From NCBI GenBank assembly GCA_028532985.1, contig JANCIK010000007.1:3100001-3164000 (forward strand): 64,000 nucleotides of DNA. The letters are read 5' to 3'. Below the pieces are notes generated by a model. The model was not told the origin of the DNA and did not search any database. It saw only the letters and a program-made list of their open reading frames with translations. The stretch is from Stropharia rugosoannulata. Lineage: Eukaryota; Basidiomycota; Agaricomycetes; Agaricales; Strophariaceae. Shown here piece after piece: positions 1 to 9,198 of the stretch. Position 1 is the first letter of the stretch. Every line of letters starts with the position of its first letter. The position numbers were made by a program, and so were the translations under genes.

Positions 1-1238
1 ATGCGCAGGCTATGGCCATGGACGTGTTCTAAACCTGCTGCTTTCCATATATCACTTGTGATCGATAGGAAAGTCTGTTTCAACATCTGCTTGAAGCCCG
101 ACTTGGTGCGATAAGCGAATAGTGAAGCTGTGCAAGGGAGTTTCTCGTTAACAACTAAGTGGTTTTTGAGGGCACGTATAGGGCATAACTCATCACGACG
201 GCCTGTTAAAATGACTGATGCACCATCTTCTCTGGTGGACTTTGTCCAAGGGATACGGAAATATGCTGACTCAGTGCCGTCCAAGGTTGTGCCAAAGACG
301 ATGTGAGTCGCCCGCGTGACATGGTAACGAGCATCGAAAGCTGCACCATTAGAAATGGTTGTTTCCCCTAAGCGACGGCATCCCCAGAATGTGCAAAGGG
401 CCACGGCCCATATCGCGGCGTGAAGGGGCGTAGTTATATCCAATGCCTTTCGTAGGCAGAGCAAATGTTCTACTGAGACGGGTGCTCGTATCGGGCGCTT
501 AAGGATGGCGCCTTCTTTCCTTGCGGTTGTACGTGCGAAATCGATCCAAGGATGGCCACTGCCGTCGCCGCACCAAGGCGCCAGGTTAACCAGATGCCAG
601 CATCGTATACCAGAGAGCCAATTTGCGATTGTGCTATAAGGGTGTTTGCCGCGGCATTCAGAAATGAAGGCAACCACTAACCCGAAGCTAGCGGGCATAC
701 GGTCCTCTTCGTTGATCTTTAATTTGTCACAAAATTGGGTCCAACGCAAAGGACCCGCAGCATAAGTACCTTTTGAATTGGGGGCCAAAGCGGAGCGTAC
801 TGTCATCAGTATGGGTTCAATAAGTTGCTCAGGGACCGCATCCCGCAATCCAGCCTTTTGACGGATGCCGAAAGGTGTGTCCCAGGAAAAGATGCGGTCT
901 TGTGCCGCGACGTGGGGTCTTAGAGGGTTGGGCTCAATCTCGCAACCAGCTTTGGGTTTACGTGCGCGAATTTGTCTGCCCGGGCCTCGTGGGAATGATA
1001 CAATGCTTGTATGTGTCGTTCCAGAATGTTGCTGGCTGGGAGGTATGTATGAAGAGGGGGGTCCAACATCTGCTTTCTTGTGTGTGGCGTGACTAGACTG
1101 TGGTGCGCGAGAAAGATGTTTATTTGGGTGTAAGGCTTTGCTACTGTAAGGAAAGGTAGGTACGGTGGGGGAAAGTTCAGCATAATTGGAAGTACGACGT
1201 GGGGCAAAGGGGTCGGGGAATGGTGAGATGCTAGACAT
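1..1238 (-). CDS. tyrosine recombinase (YR) of DIRS/Ngaro-like element, 3' end missing
   Basis: The frame is open from the ATG at 1238 down to base 1 (412 codons), with no stop seen. The ATG overlaps the RT-RNase H stop in the string ATGTCTAG, suggesting coupled or reinitiated translation. The first ~120 residues are Ser/Pro-rich and unconserved. Then comes a core-binding-like helical domain (STKGTYAAG-like start, here NSKGTYAAGPLRW around residue 150) and the catalytic domain. The box I arginine is in TFWGCRRLGE (about residue 280). The box II H-x-x-R is in HGHSLRI at the very edge. The nucleophilic tyrosine would lie about 30-40 residues further on, outside the window. By family knowledge this enzyme integrates the circular DNA copy of the retroelement. 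It could be intact or truncated; the window cannot tell. Confidence 0.8.
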   Translation of the reverse strand, partial: MSSISPFPDPFAPRRTSNYAELSPTVPTFPYSSKALHPNKHLSRAPQSSHATHKKADVGPPSSYIPPSQQHSGTTHTSIVSFPRGPGRQIRARKPKAGCEIEPNPLRPHVAAQDRIFSWDTPFGIRQKAGLRDAVPEQLIEPILMTVRSALAPNSKGTYAAGPLRWTQFCDKLKINEEDRMPASFGLVVAFISECRGKHPYSTIANWLSGIRCWHLVNLAPWCGDGSGHPWIDFARTTARKEGAILKRPIRAPVSVEHLLCLRKALDITTPLHAAIWAVALCTFWGCRRLGETTISNGAAFDARYHVTRATHIVFGTTLDGTESAYFRIPWTKSTREDGASVILTGRRDELCPIRALKNHLVVNEKLPCTASLFAYRTKSGFKQMLKQTFLSITSDIWKAAGLEHVHGHSLR

Positions 1239-3402
1239 AAGCGATGCAATTGCGTAGTTCGAAAGGTAAGACAAAGGAGGGGAAGTACTTATTCTCTGCG
1301 GGACCTAGTATACCTCGTGAAATGGGATCCGCAGGATTCTCAGCAGAAGGTATGTATTTGAATTCTGGAGTGATGAATAGAGGGAGTAAAACGGAGTACG
1401 TACGGCCTATAGAAGCATTGATATAGAAGTTGCGGCTACGACCTTTGTCCATGGACCCGATGGTGCCGTTGTTGTCAGAGTGTATGAGGATGCGGGTGTC
1501 GTGCATGTTCAATTCTTCTAGAATGTAGGCGAGGAGCTCTACGGCCACTGTCTCTAACCAGCATATGTCACGGCCCCAGACCTTCCATCCTTTGAGGAGG
1601 CGGAAAGCTGACCAACGACCGTCAAATAAGATGCCTATGCCCCACGAAGTGGAGGCATCAACGTATAAACCTATGTCTCGAGTGACGGTGCGTGGATGGA
1701 GGTGACGCATAACAGAGGGGCCAGATAAAGTATTACGCCACCATATGAGGTCCTCGATAACATTGTCTGGAGTGTGATGTGCTACATATTCTTTATCGGC
1801 TGGGAAGCCTGAAGCAAAGTTGGACAGGGATGCGAGATGAGAGCGGCCGTCCATGTGGACAAAGGAAATGTGGCATAGAGAGCCATGGATGCGCTGTACG
1901 TCGATAAGCTGGCATGGGTTCTTTGTGAATCTGTCGAGAAACTGTTGGACCCGTCCTAGGAATTTATTTTGTTTCTCGAGGGGAAGGGAGACTGTTTTTT
2001 CTGGTAGGTTCCATTCAAAGCCAATGAATTTCGTGATGAATACAAAGGTCTCATCGCCCTTCTCTTCATGCCAAGGTATGTCAAGAGGGGCAATACGGCG
2101 AAGAGCCTCTTGTCGATCATACTCATAACGGAAAGGGCCTTCGATGAAGGTACCTGTGGGGGAAGGGTAACGGAATATATCGATGTCGTCTTCGTACTTG
2201 CAGATAGGGCCGACTTTTTCAGCACGCCAGATGTCCATGGCACAATTGGCTATCATGCCTGCGTTGCTACTCGCGCAAGAGACGCCGAAAGGATGTGCGT
2301 GGTCGATGTAGAAGTCGCCAGGCGAGCCCTGGACTACCAGCCACGGCTTATGGTCTGGACGTACTGGACAAGTGCGGTGGAACTTAGCTATGTCGAGAGT
2401 ACAGGCCTGTGTCCCAGGTGGGGCGTGCGCAACCTGAGTGAAGGTATGTTAACCTCGAGGATAAAGGAAAGTGCGCCAAAGGCGAGGAAGAGAGGCCTGA
2501 GAAGGCAAGATGAATGTAGGGCCCCGAGGGCAATGGGTATGGGTACATGCCGACGTGGCAAGGAACACGAATGGTTCGGAGGCGGTAACGCAAGGTACAC
2601 GTCTCGAAGAGGTCGGCCCCCATGGCTCGTACCCTCAGAAGCCCTCATGGCAGTATGAAGAAGAGCCGAATGGCCAGAAGAGTGTACTCACGATGTCAGC
2701 TACCACTGAAGCTGTGTCTAAATGGGTAGGAAAGTATCTCTTCGAGATATGAGAATTAACCGATGGGCCCTCCTTCGAGTCCTTCGATAGATTACGGCAA
2801 ACTCTGACCTTGTCGGGGAGAGGCTCTGGCTGCGCTTGAGCGACGCCAACCAGGGGGGAAGAGATGAATGGGCCCCGAAGTGTTTTTTCTATTTGATCTC
2901 GTGTATAAGGGCCCGACATTCGATTGGCGGCCACTTCTTTCCGAATGTAGACCATAATGTCGTCTTTAAAGTCAATGAAGGAGCGGCTGTTAGGAATGAC
3001 AGAGGTCTTCGAAATTTCTGGCATTATGCCGAGAGGGAAGCCGTTTCTGAGGTTCTGAATGAGCAACGGGTACGAGTTTGATAAGTCATGTTTCTGCAAT
3101 AAGGCCTCGAAGGCGTCTGTGTTATACGGGTGGATTATTCTATCAAATAGTTCTGGTTTGTCATGCAAAGAGTGGTCGAAAGCAGGGCGAGGAACGATGG
3201 ATGCAGCGAAGTCGGGGTAAGCAAGTGAAGGGGGCTTAACCGAAGACAGGAAGTCTTCAAAGGTTTGATGTACCAGTTGGTCGGGTCCTGCAAGCCCATG
3301 AGAAAGCGAAATGTCCGGGCTTGCCACAGAAGGAGCACACGTGGATGCGGTCGTCTCGATGGGAGCAGCCGGCTTTGTCGCCTCGGATGTTGAAGTTGAC
3401 AC
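1231..3402 (-). CDS. reverse transcriptase-RNase H of DIRS/Ngaro-like element, two exons
   Basis: Exon 1 runs 3402-2692 and exon 2 runs 2433-1231, separated by a 258-nt intron (GTGAGT donor, CTCAG acceptor, phase 0). Reading through the intron meets a stop at 2635. The join restores the conserved run DIVAHAPPGTQACTLDIAKF, the motif A region. Exon 2 carries the RT palm with KYEDD (motif C, YxDD-like) and then RNase H. The RNase H acidic residues are seen in YVDAS, ETVAVE, HSDNNG and NPADPISRG. Homologous proteins are common in agaric genomes. The start overlaps the end of gag by 146 nt in another frame, so translation may use reinitiation, frameshift or a separate ATG; the ATG at 3402 is the first in this frame after the overlap begins. 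An intron inside a retroelement is unusual, because passage through spliced RNA would remove it. Confidence 0.8.
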
Positions 3403-4726
3403 ACACGTCTTTCCCTGATTTTGTGAGGATCCTTCTATCCGAGTCGACTTTGCATGCCAGAGGCGCGCCTCCTGCGAACGTGGTTGGGAGTGAGTTGTCA
3501 GAGCAGTGCGCGAAGACTGTATGCCCTGGTTCGGCGCATAAGATACAGATGTGATTTTTGTTGTTGCCCTTTGCGCCTTCCCGAAAGGACTGGCCCGAAG
3601 AAGAGGACGCGCGAGAATAATTGTTCTTCCCCTGACGCGATGAGAACGAGTTATTAATAGAACTGCCAGCGGATTTCGACAAAGCCGCTATCCTCGCGTC
3701 GAATTCTGTGTTAAACTCCAGGAGAGCTTTCTTGCGCGTGATGGCGTGGTCGTATCTGGCCTGATAATATGCTGCGTCGAACTCAATCCTTTCAGCATAA
3801 AAATTCTGGCGCAGTTCGAGTTCTTCGTGTTTCCAATATTCATAAGTGTCGACTTTATTGCGCAGTGTATGGAAGAACTTGAAATGTTGGCGCCAGAATT
3901 CTGCGTACGGTCCTGATGGGCCGTCCTCGTCAATCTGTGAGTGGAATTCATACATCTGTCGAGCTGCGGATTCCCAATCACTACAAGAAAGCGAGAGCTC
4001 GGGACAATTCAGGTGAGCGACCAGTTTCTCGACTTCGATAATGCTATGACCTTTTGCGACGCCATCAACCAAGCTAGATTTCTTGGTGAGCACTTTGCCG
4101 CCTAAATTGGCACTGATGAATCTTATGTGCTTCGGCAAGAATAGTTCTAGGGGTAGGGGAACGCAAACTGCTGTCAGAAACATCAGGTCAGGGAAGATGA
4201 AAGTCTCGAGTTCGCAGACAGTGCGTGGGGCAATGTCACGCCCACTGATCAAACGGCGTTTAGCAGCGGGCTTCTCAATAGATCCTTGAAGTCCTCGTTT
4301 ATTGTTGACAGCGGGTATGTCGAGTTTAGAGCGTTTAAGGCCGGCGATCCATTCAAGAACGGCGTAGCTCATAACGTCCTTATATTGGTCACGGACGCTG
4401 TCGTCCAACAAGACGGCGGCTTCCTCGTCTTCTATGGTGACAATGGACTCTTCATCAGAAACGGGCTCCTCGAGGTCAGCTCCGTTAATTTTCGCGTCGA
4501 TCACTTTTTGGCGCCTAGCCAAGTTCCTGGTTTCGATCTCTTTGTTTAGTTTTAACTTATGGAAGAGTGCGAGATCGCTTAAGAATTTCGAATGTTCAGT
4601 CGACTTATGGGTGCGGCCGAATTGGGGAGGGGCGAGGGAAAGGGCCCTTTCACCGCGGTTGGCATTCTCGTGATTGTCAACATCGATAACAATATTCTCA
4701 TCGATAACGTTTTCAATTTGAGCCAT
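3257..4726 (-). CDS. gag-like protein with zinc knuckles
   Basis: A 489-aa single-exon ORF from the ATG at 4726. The N-terminal third is acidic and charged. The middle is helical and capsid-like, with aromatic-rich segments (FWRQHFKFFHTLRN) and a long charged helix. After a Ser/Gly-rich linker come two cysteine-histidine clusters near the C-terminus, CILCAEPGHTVFAHC and CSFCGKPGHFAFSWAC (C-x2-C-x4-H spacing), typical of nucleic-acid-binding gag tails. It is the first gene of the minus-strand retroelement and overlaps the RT gene. Assignment as gag rests on the zinc knuckles and the position; the capsid part is inferred. Confidence 0.75.
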   Translation of the reverse strand: MAQIENVIDENIVIDVDNHENANRGERALSLAPPQFGRTHKSTEHSKFLSDLALFHKLKLNKEIETRNLARRQKVIDAKINGADLEEPVSDEESIVTIEDEEAAVLLDDSVRDQYKDVMSYAVLEWIAGLKRSKLDIPAVNNKRGLQGSIEKPAAKRRLISGRDIAPRTVCELETFIFPDLMFLTAVCVPLPLELFLPKHIRFISANLGGKVLTKKSSLVDGVAKGHSIIEVEKLVAHLNCPELSLSCSDWESAARQMYEFHSQIDEDGPSGPYAEFWRQHFKFFHTLRNKVDTYEYWKHEELELRQNFYAERIEFDAAYYQARYDHAITRKKALLEFNTEFDARIAALSKSAGSSINNSFSSRQGKNNYSRASSSSGQSFREGAKGNNKNHICILCAEPGHTVFAHCSDNSLPTTFAGGAPLACKVDSDRRILTKSGKDVCVNFNIRGDKAGCSHRDDRIHVCSFCGKPGHFAFSWACRTRPTGTSNL

Positions 4727-4740
4727 GGAGAAAGAAACTC

Positions 4741-5200
4741 AAAAATTCACTTGAGCACGAGCGAGCGGTGAGAGATGGTGGCCAGGAAGACGAGGAATGA
4801 GGAAAGGGGTTCATCCTCGTCTTGCGCACCATACTCGAATTTTTGGCATCTTGACGTGGCGTGAATGGATCATAAATGATCCTAGTCAACCCGCTCCCTT
4901 GACGCTTATCTTATCCGAAGATGAGAGCGTTGCTCTCATCACGGACTTACATACCAATCACTGACAGCACCGGCCCTGCTGTACCCGGTTGACTATGACC
5001 TAGCCCATGCCCTTGTTATACGTATCATCCAAGTGCGTAGACCCTGGACCCCAAAGAAGCCTACCTTTTCGTTGTCTACTGCCTCTCTGGTTGTATACAC
5101 GTGTTTTTAAGCTTCGCACTAGCACACCTGATTGGATTGTACAAACTGCAACATATATTCAAGATGCCCTCGATGACAAGAGGTAATACCAACATCTGTT
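4741..5200. other. intergenic, no gene seen
   Basis: Lies between the gag start and the HET gene. It may hold the 5' terminal repeat and promoter of the retroelement, but I saw no convincing repeat or coding signal. Confidence 0.5.
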
Positions 5201-7058
5201 TCATAAATATAACATAACACGACGTAGACCGTGAGACTTCAACGCATTCTCGGGCACCCTGATCCTGGTGTTTTTTCCTGCAGGATCCTTTGAAGATTGC
5301 AATGTAAAAACTGGAGGAGACGGAGTTTTTTTGTCAATATGTCCAGCATGGAACGGTTCGGTAAAAGTCAGAGGACTTGAAAAAGATGATTCATATGACC
5401 AAATGACTGGTCTGGATTGGAGTTGTAGCGGAATTGAAAGGCAGGGATTTTGGATCATTACTTCGCCATTTGTCAGAGAGAAGTTGAAAACGCCGAAATG
5501 CAGCGCGCGACCATTGCTCCCAGTCTCAGTTATGAATGTTTTGTCCAATAAGAGATAGTCGCCAACTTCGCCGTATAAATCTCCTAACGGTTGATATCTA
5601 CGTGGCGACAGTGGACCGAAGCAGGTTTTGTGCAGGCTGGAGACAAGAAGAAGGTGTACACGCAGCCCTACGTGCGTGAGAAGGAGCGGTTCAATAGGGA
5701 GTACATCATCCAGTATGGAATGACCCTTGCCATGTATATCAACGTAATCAAAAGCATCTGAGCGATGTTCATAGGCATCCACAGTACTGGGGATGATATC
5801 GCTATTCTCTAACGAGTAGCCACGGTTAAAAATATCCATGACGTTCTTGGTTGAACTGATGACTTCGCGCATCAGGCGAGAGAAGGCGCGCTGGGAACCT
5901 TCACCATACGCTATCGGAATGCTGACATCAAGAAGACCCATTAGAGAGTAGGCTGTGTCCTCTTCGCGTGTCACCTGCCTCCCACACGCCATTTGCAACC
6001 GCCGGGATATTGGGATCTGATTTTGCTGTCCATCATTAAAGTTGCGAATTTCGGGTCGTTGTATTCCGGCAGCAGCTGCTATTGCTACCTGGCTGATAGG
6101 CAACATAGTCCAGCTGTTGCTGTATACTGCCATGTATGAGGGTGCCACAAGCTCTTGCAATGTCCATCCCCTGGTGAACCATGAGTCCTGTGCCATATCA
6201 TCCTGGGAGCTTGTCTCTGAGAGGTAAACGAGGCAGATAGCGGCCTTTTGGTACCACTTATACATGGACCTAATTGCCTCGTCTAGCTCTGCACTACTCT
6301 CCTTACTGATGCAGCAGGTATCGATCCACCCTAGATAGATGTCATGATCACGAGCAGATGCTTCGCAAAAATTTCTTATCTTTGCATATCCACTAGGATT
6401 CAGTTCTCTTGTAGGCCAGTCCTGGTAAGAAATCTCGCCAGAAGTGTCCTTTGTCCATGTGTGAGAGAGTATTGTGTATCGGGCATATTTCCTGATGAAA
6501 TTATATAGGTTTCTAACTGGACCATCGGCATAGAAAGGCGACCTATGCAAAAATTGGCCAGTATGATCATTTTCGAAATAAATTTCTAGAACAGACAGGA
6601 AACCAGGGGTACGGTCGTCCATGTCCGAGAATATTTTTTCAGCTAAAAATAGGAATATTTCGCGGTGGCCGACAAGGCGAATTTGCGATCCAACTGAATC
6701 AAACGCCAATAGTCGCATTGGCATAGAGGATACACATTGACGGAGCGTCTTCAAAACATGATCTTTGAACACTTGTCGAACTAGAATGTATCAGTCCACT
6801 GGAATAATCTATTTTGAGAAACGTATACCGTGCTGGTATAACATCCGGTCTGTTGATATCCTCAATTACGTTGAGAGGTACACGAACAAGAGTAGTTGAA
6901 GATGAAGTATCTGTGAGATTTGGACTGGATATTGGAGCTGATTCAGTCGTACGGCATTCTTCAACAGTCTCCGCAATGAATTCCTTCAGACAGTGAAGAA
7001 ATTGAAGCTCAGGAGGTTGTCCATCAGAGCTGCGGCCTTTCTCAATGTCAAGTAGCAA
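5201..7058 (-). CDS. HET-domain protein (heterokaryon-incompatibility family)
   Basis: The main exon is 6772-5201, about 520 residues. It shows the HET-domain signature in order: YTILSHTW, then DTCCISK, EAIRSMYKWYQKAAICLVYL, RGWTLQELVAP, and the basidiomycete extension EEDTAYSLMGLLDVSIPIAYGEG. The rest is a divergent C-terminal region. HET proteins take part in non-self recognition and programmed cell death in ascomycetes. In basidiomycetes they are a large family of mostly untested role. The long exon opens with a GTG in an already open frame, so the true start is upstream. An ORF with a plausible ATG at 7058 (to about 6830) is the likely 5' exon, but I could not fix a splice junction that keeps frame with good consensus. 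The model between 6772 and 6890 is therefore uncertain. Confidence 0.8.
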
Positions 7059-9150
7059 ATTGGGTCAATATATTCAAGGACACTCACTAGCGTGTGCGGC
7101 AGGTTGTTTACACCGATTATCTAAGATCGATTGCGGTTCAACTTAATTTAAATAACATACAGTATTCAAGGACGTACCCGAAGACATGCACTCATACACC
7201 ATGGGCTTGACCAAATGTGCTAGCGCTGCAAGTAGTCCTCGAGCCTTTGGGCTCTCCAAACTTATTGATGCAGGAGTGTACGCATTCGACATCATTAGCT
7301 AATGTACTTGTCGTTGGAAAATGTGTTGTGCTGCGCACAATAAGGTGTCCGGTGAGCAATGCGTCGTGCAGCAAGTACGAAGTGCTTACATTGTGGCTCA
7401 GTCAGTTCGTAGGTGGGAAAGGAAGAAAGAATGGCAAGACTCAGCGTCGAATCACATTGATCAAGAAGGTGTCAAACCGCGGTTGGTTGTCTATTTTCAG
7501 GCCGGCTATCCCTCACAGTTATTTTTATCAAGTCTATTATTATAATATAGGCAAAGGGATAATCCGTCAGCAGATGCACACTAGCTGTACTGGTTATGCT
7601 CTCAGCCTGAGTGCTTGGTAACGCTCCGTACTCAGCAATGGTCTATGAAGCAGTTTAATATAGATCAACTGACATGACAGATCCGAGACCGCCGAGATCT
7701 TCACGATTTCTTCGCGCAAATCTCTTGCCTTTCATTTACCCACTGCTCGCTGCTTACTCCCAGCTCATTGCATAATTTGGGACTTGACAGACCGTCAAAG
7801 ATCTGCCCAAGTTCTGGACAAATCAAGGTACCAACACAGACTAACACTGTCTCGATTAGTAATAGAAATCCGTGCAATATTCCGTAAAGTGTACCTTTAA
7901 AGATCATCACAATACCGTTATTTTGATCGTGATCATTTTTTGATGAACTTACAGTGGCCCGGGGACGAAGGACATACTCTGGAGATCTGCATTGACGAGA
8001 GAGCTCGATGTGCCTTACGAAACTTGTACAATTGACTGACATGTTCCCGCTCTATTACTAATGCGAACTTGTTCGCAGGGGAACAGTCGTTCATATTTAT
8101 CCTTTTACTCAGTACAGTACTTTTACGTGCACTGCCAGTCTCCTCTTCCGCTACAGCCTGCCTTATTAGACTCACGTTAACAATTGGCTGGTACTTTGGT
8201 GCCACATTCGCTCCTCCATGCGACTCCAGTCCATTTAATTTTGCAGAGACAGGAAATAATCTCCTCAGCAATGCGTTATGTCTGTAAAGTTGAATACGAA
8301 AGGATACTTTGTCAGTGATGCAGTATATCCTACTCACGGGCACGAAAGGCAGTTAAGGAGTAAATATTGCACGTCGTATTTGAATTTTGTGACCATGATG
8401 AGCGGCCCAATATTTTTGTTTTGCCTTGTAAGAAATAACTAACTACACTGGCGTATAGGCCGGTGGTACACCAACTGTGAATCTCCGCCTGTTCAATGGA
8501 TTATAATTGTGTGACACGGCGCACTGTCTGCTTACCGTAGACCTAGCAACGGAAATGCATATCACAGTTCAGCAAGACACGCAACAGTGAATTTGAGGGT
8601 GTCCCTCGGTTCAGTCAGAAACACGAACGAACACGATCATTGACATGGGAGCAGTTTAGATGATGTGTAGAGTATCCCTTTAGTAATACACCGCATTTTA
8701 AAATATTATTTCAACTGTTTGCATGGTACTGCGCCTTCATCGAGACAATTATAACGTGAATAAATGTACGAATGAATCAACACACGCAGACCTATTATTG
8801 GTAATTACTATATTATCCCCTGCCGATGATGTTATTGGTCCATATATTAAGAGCCCTATTTCGCCTTCAGGGAGTGCTGTGCGCTTACACGTTCAGTGAT
8901 TTCGTTCTAGAATAAAAAGCGGCCTGTGCTGCGGTGCTTGTATGCGCAGTTCATACCCTGAACAGCGTTGCAGGAACATTGCCTTCAACCTTCATGGTTC
9001 CCAGATTGGTGTTATCTCCAATGCAAGCGCGTCATGTGTGAGCTGCGCGGACTTGACTCATAAACATGTTTTTGCTATTTTTAGTGAGTGCTGCGCGACA
9101 CGGGCGCTTAAAAGTAATTATATCTAACTTCGCGAGAATTGTCCTCGCCG
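7059..9150. other. intergenic, apart from the weak minus-strand candidate
   Basis: Apart from the low-confidence model at 7.7-8.4 kb I see no gene, repeat or RNA in this stretch. It separates the divergent HET gene and the RT-RNase H gene. Confidence 0.5.
7701..8400 (-). CDS. possible spliced hypothetical gene or relic
   Basis: Two overlapping minus-strand ORFs (8343-7933 and 8042-7701) and several good splice signals suggest a spliced gene: GTGAGTAGG donor near 8340, TTTACAG acceptor near 8286, GTGAGTC donor near 8183, GTAAGTTC donor near 7951. Conceptual pieces include a stretch with NALLRRLFPVSAKLNG and a C-terminal piece rich in Leu/Cys. I recognise no family, and the total coding length would be small. 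It could equally be a decayed gene; treat the boundaries as approximate. Confidence 0.25.
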
Positions 9151-9155
9151 CTTGC

Positions 9156-9161
9156 TATAAA
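9156..9161 (+). promoter_or_regulatory. TATA box of the solitary RT-RNase H gene
   Basis: TATAAA sits about 40 bases before the ATG at 9199 and is followed by a pyrimidine-rich leader, a typical fungal core promoter arrangement. Confidence 0.5.
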
Positions 9162-9198
9162 CCCCAACCCCCATATACACTCAGCCGTACACCGCTAA

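Larger units (their letters stand above)
1..4740 (-). mobile_element. DIRS/Ngaro-like tyrosine-recombinase retrotransposon (left end cut off)
   Basis: Three minus-strand genes lie in the order expected for a YR retrotransposon: gag with zinc knuckles, RT-RNase H, then tyrosine recombinase. Neighbouring reading frames overlap: gag and RT by 146 nt, and RT stop with YR start by 8 nt, as in compact retroelements. No LTRs are expected for this class. The split terminal repeats that would prove the ends cannot be checked because the 3' end lies outside the window, and I did not identify the 5' repeat upstream of gag. The right limit is set near the gag start and is approximate. Confidence 0.75.
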
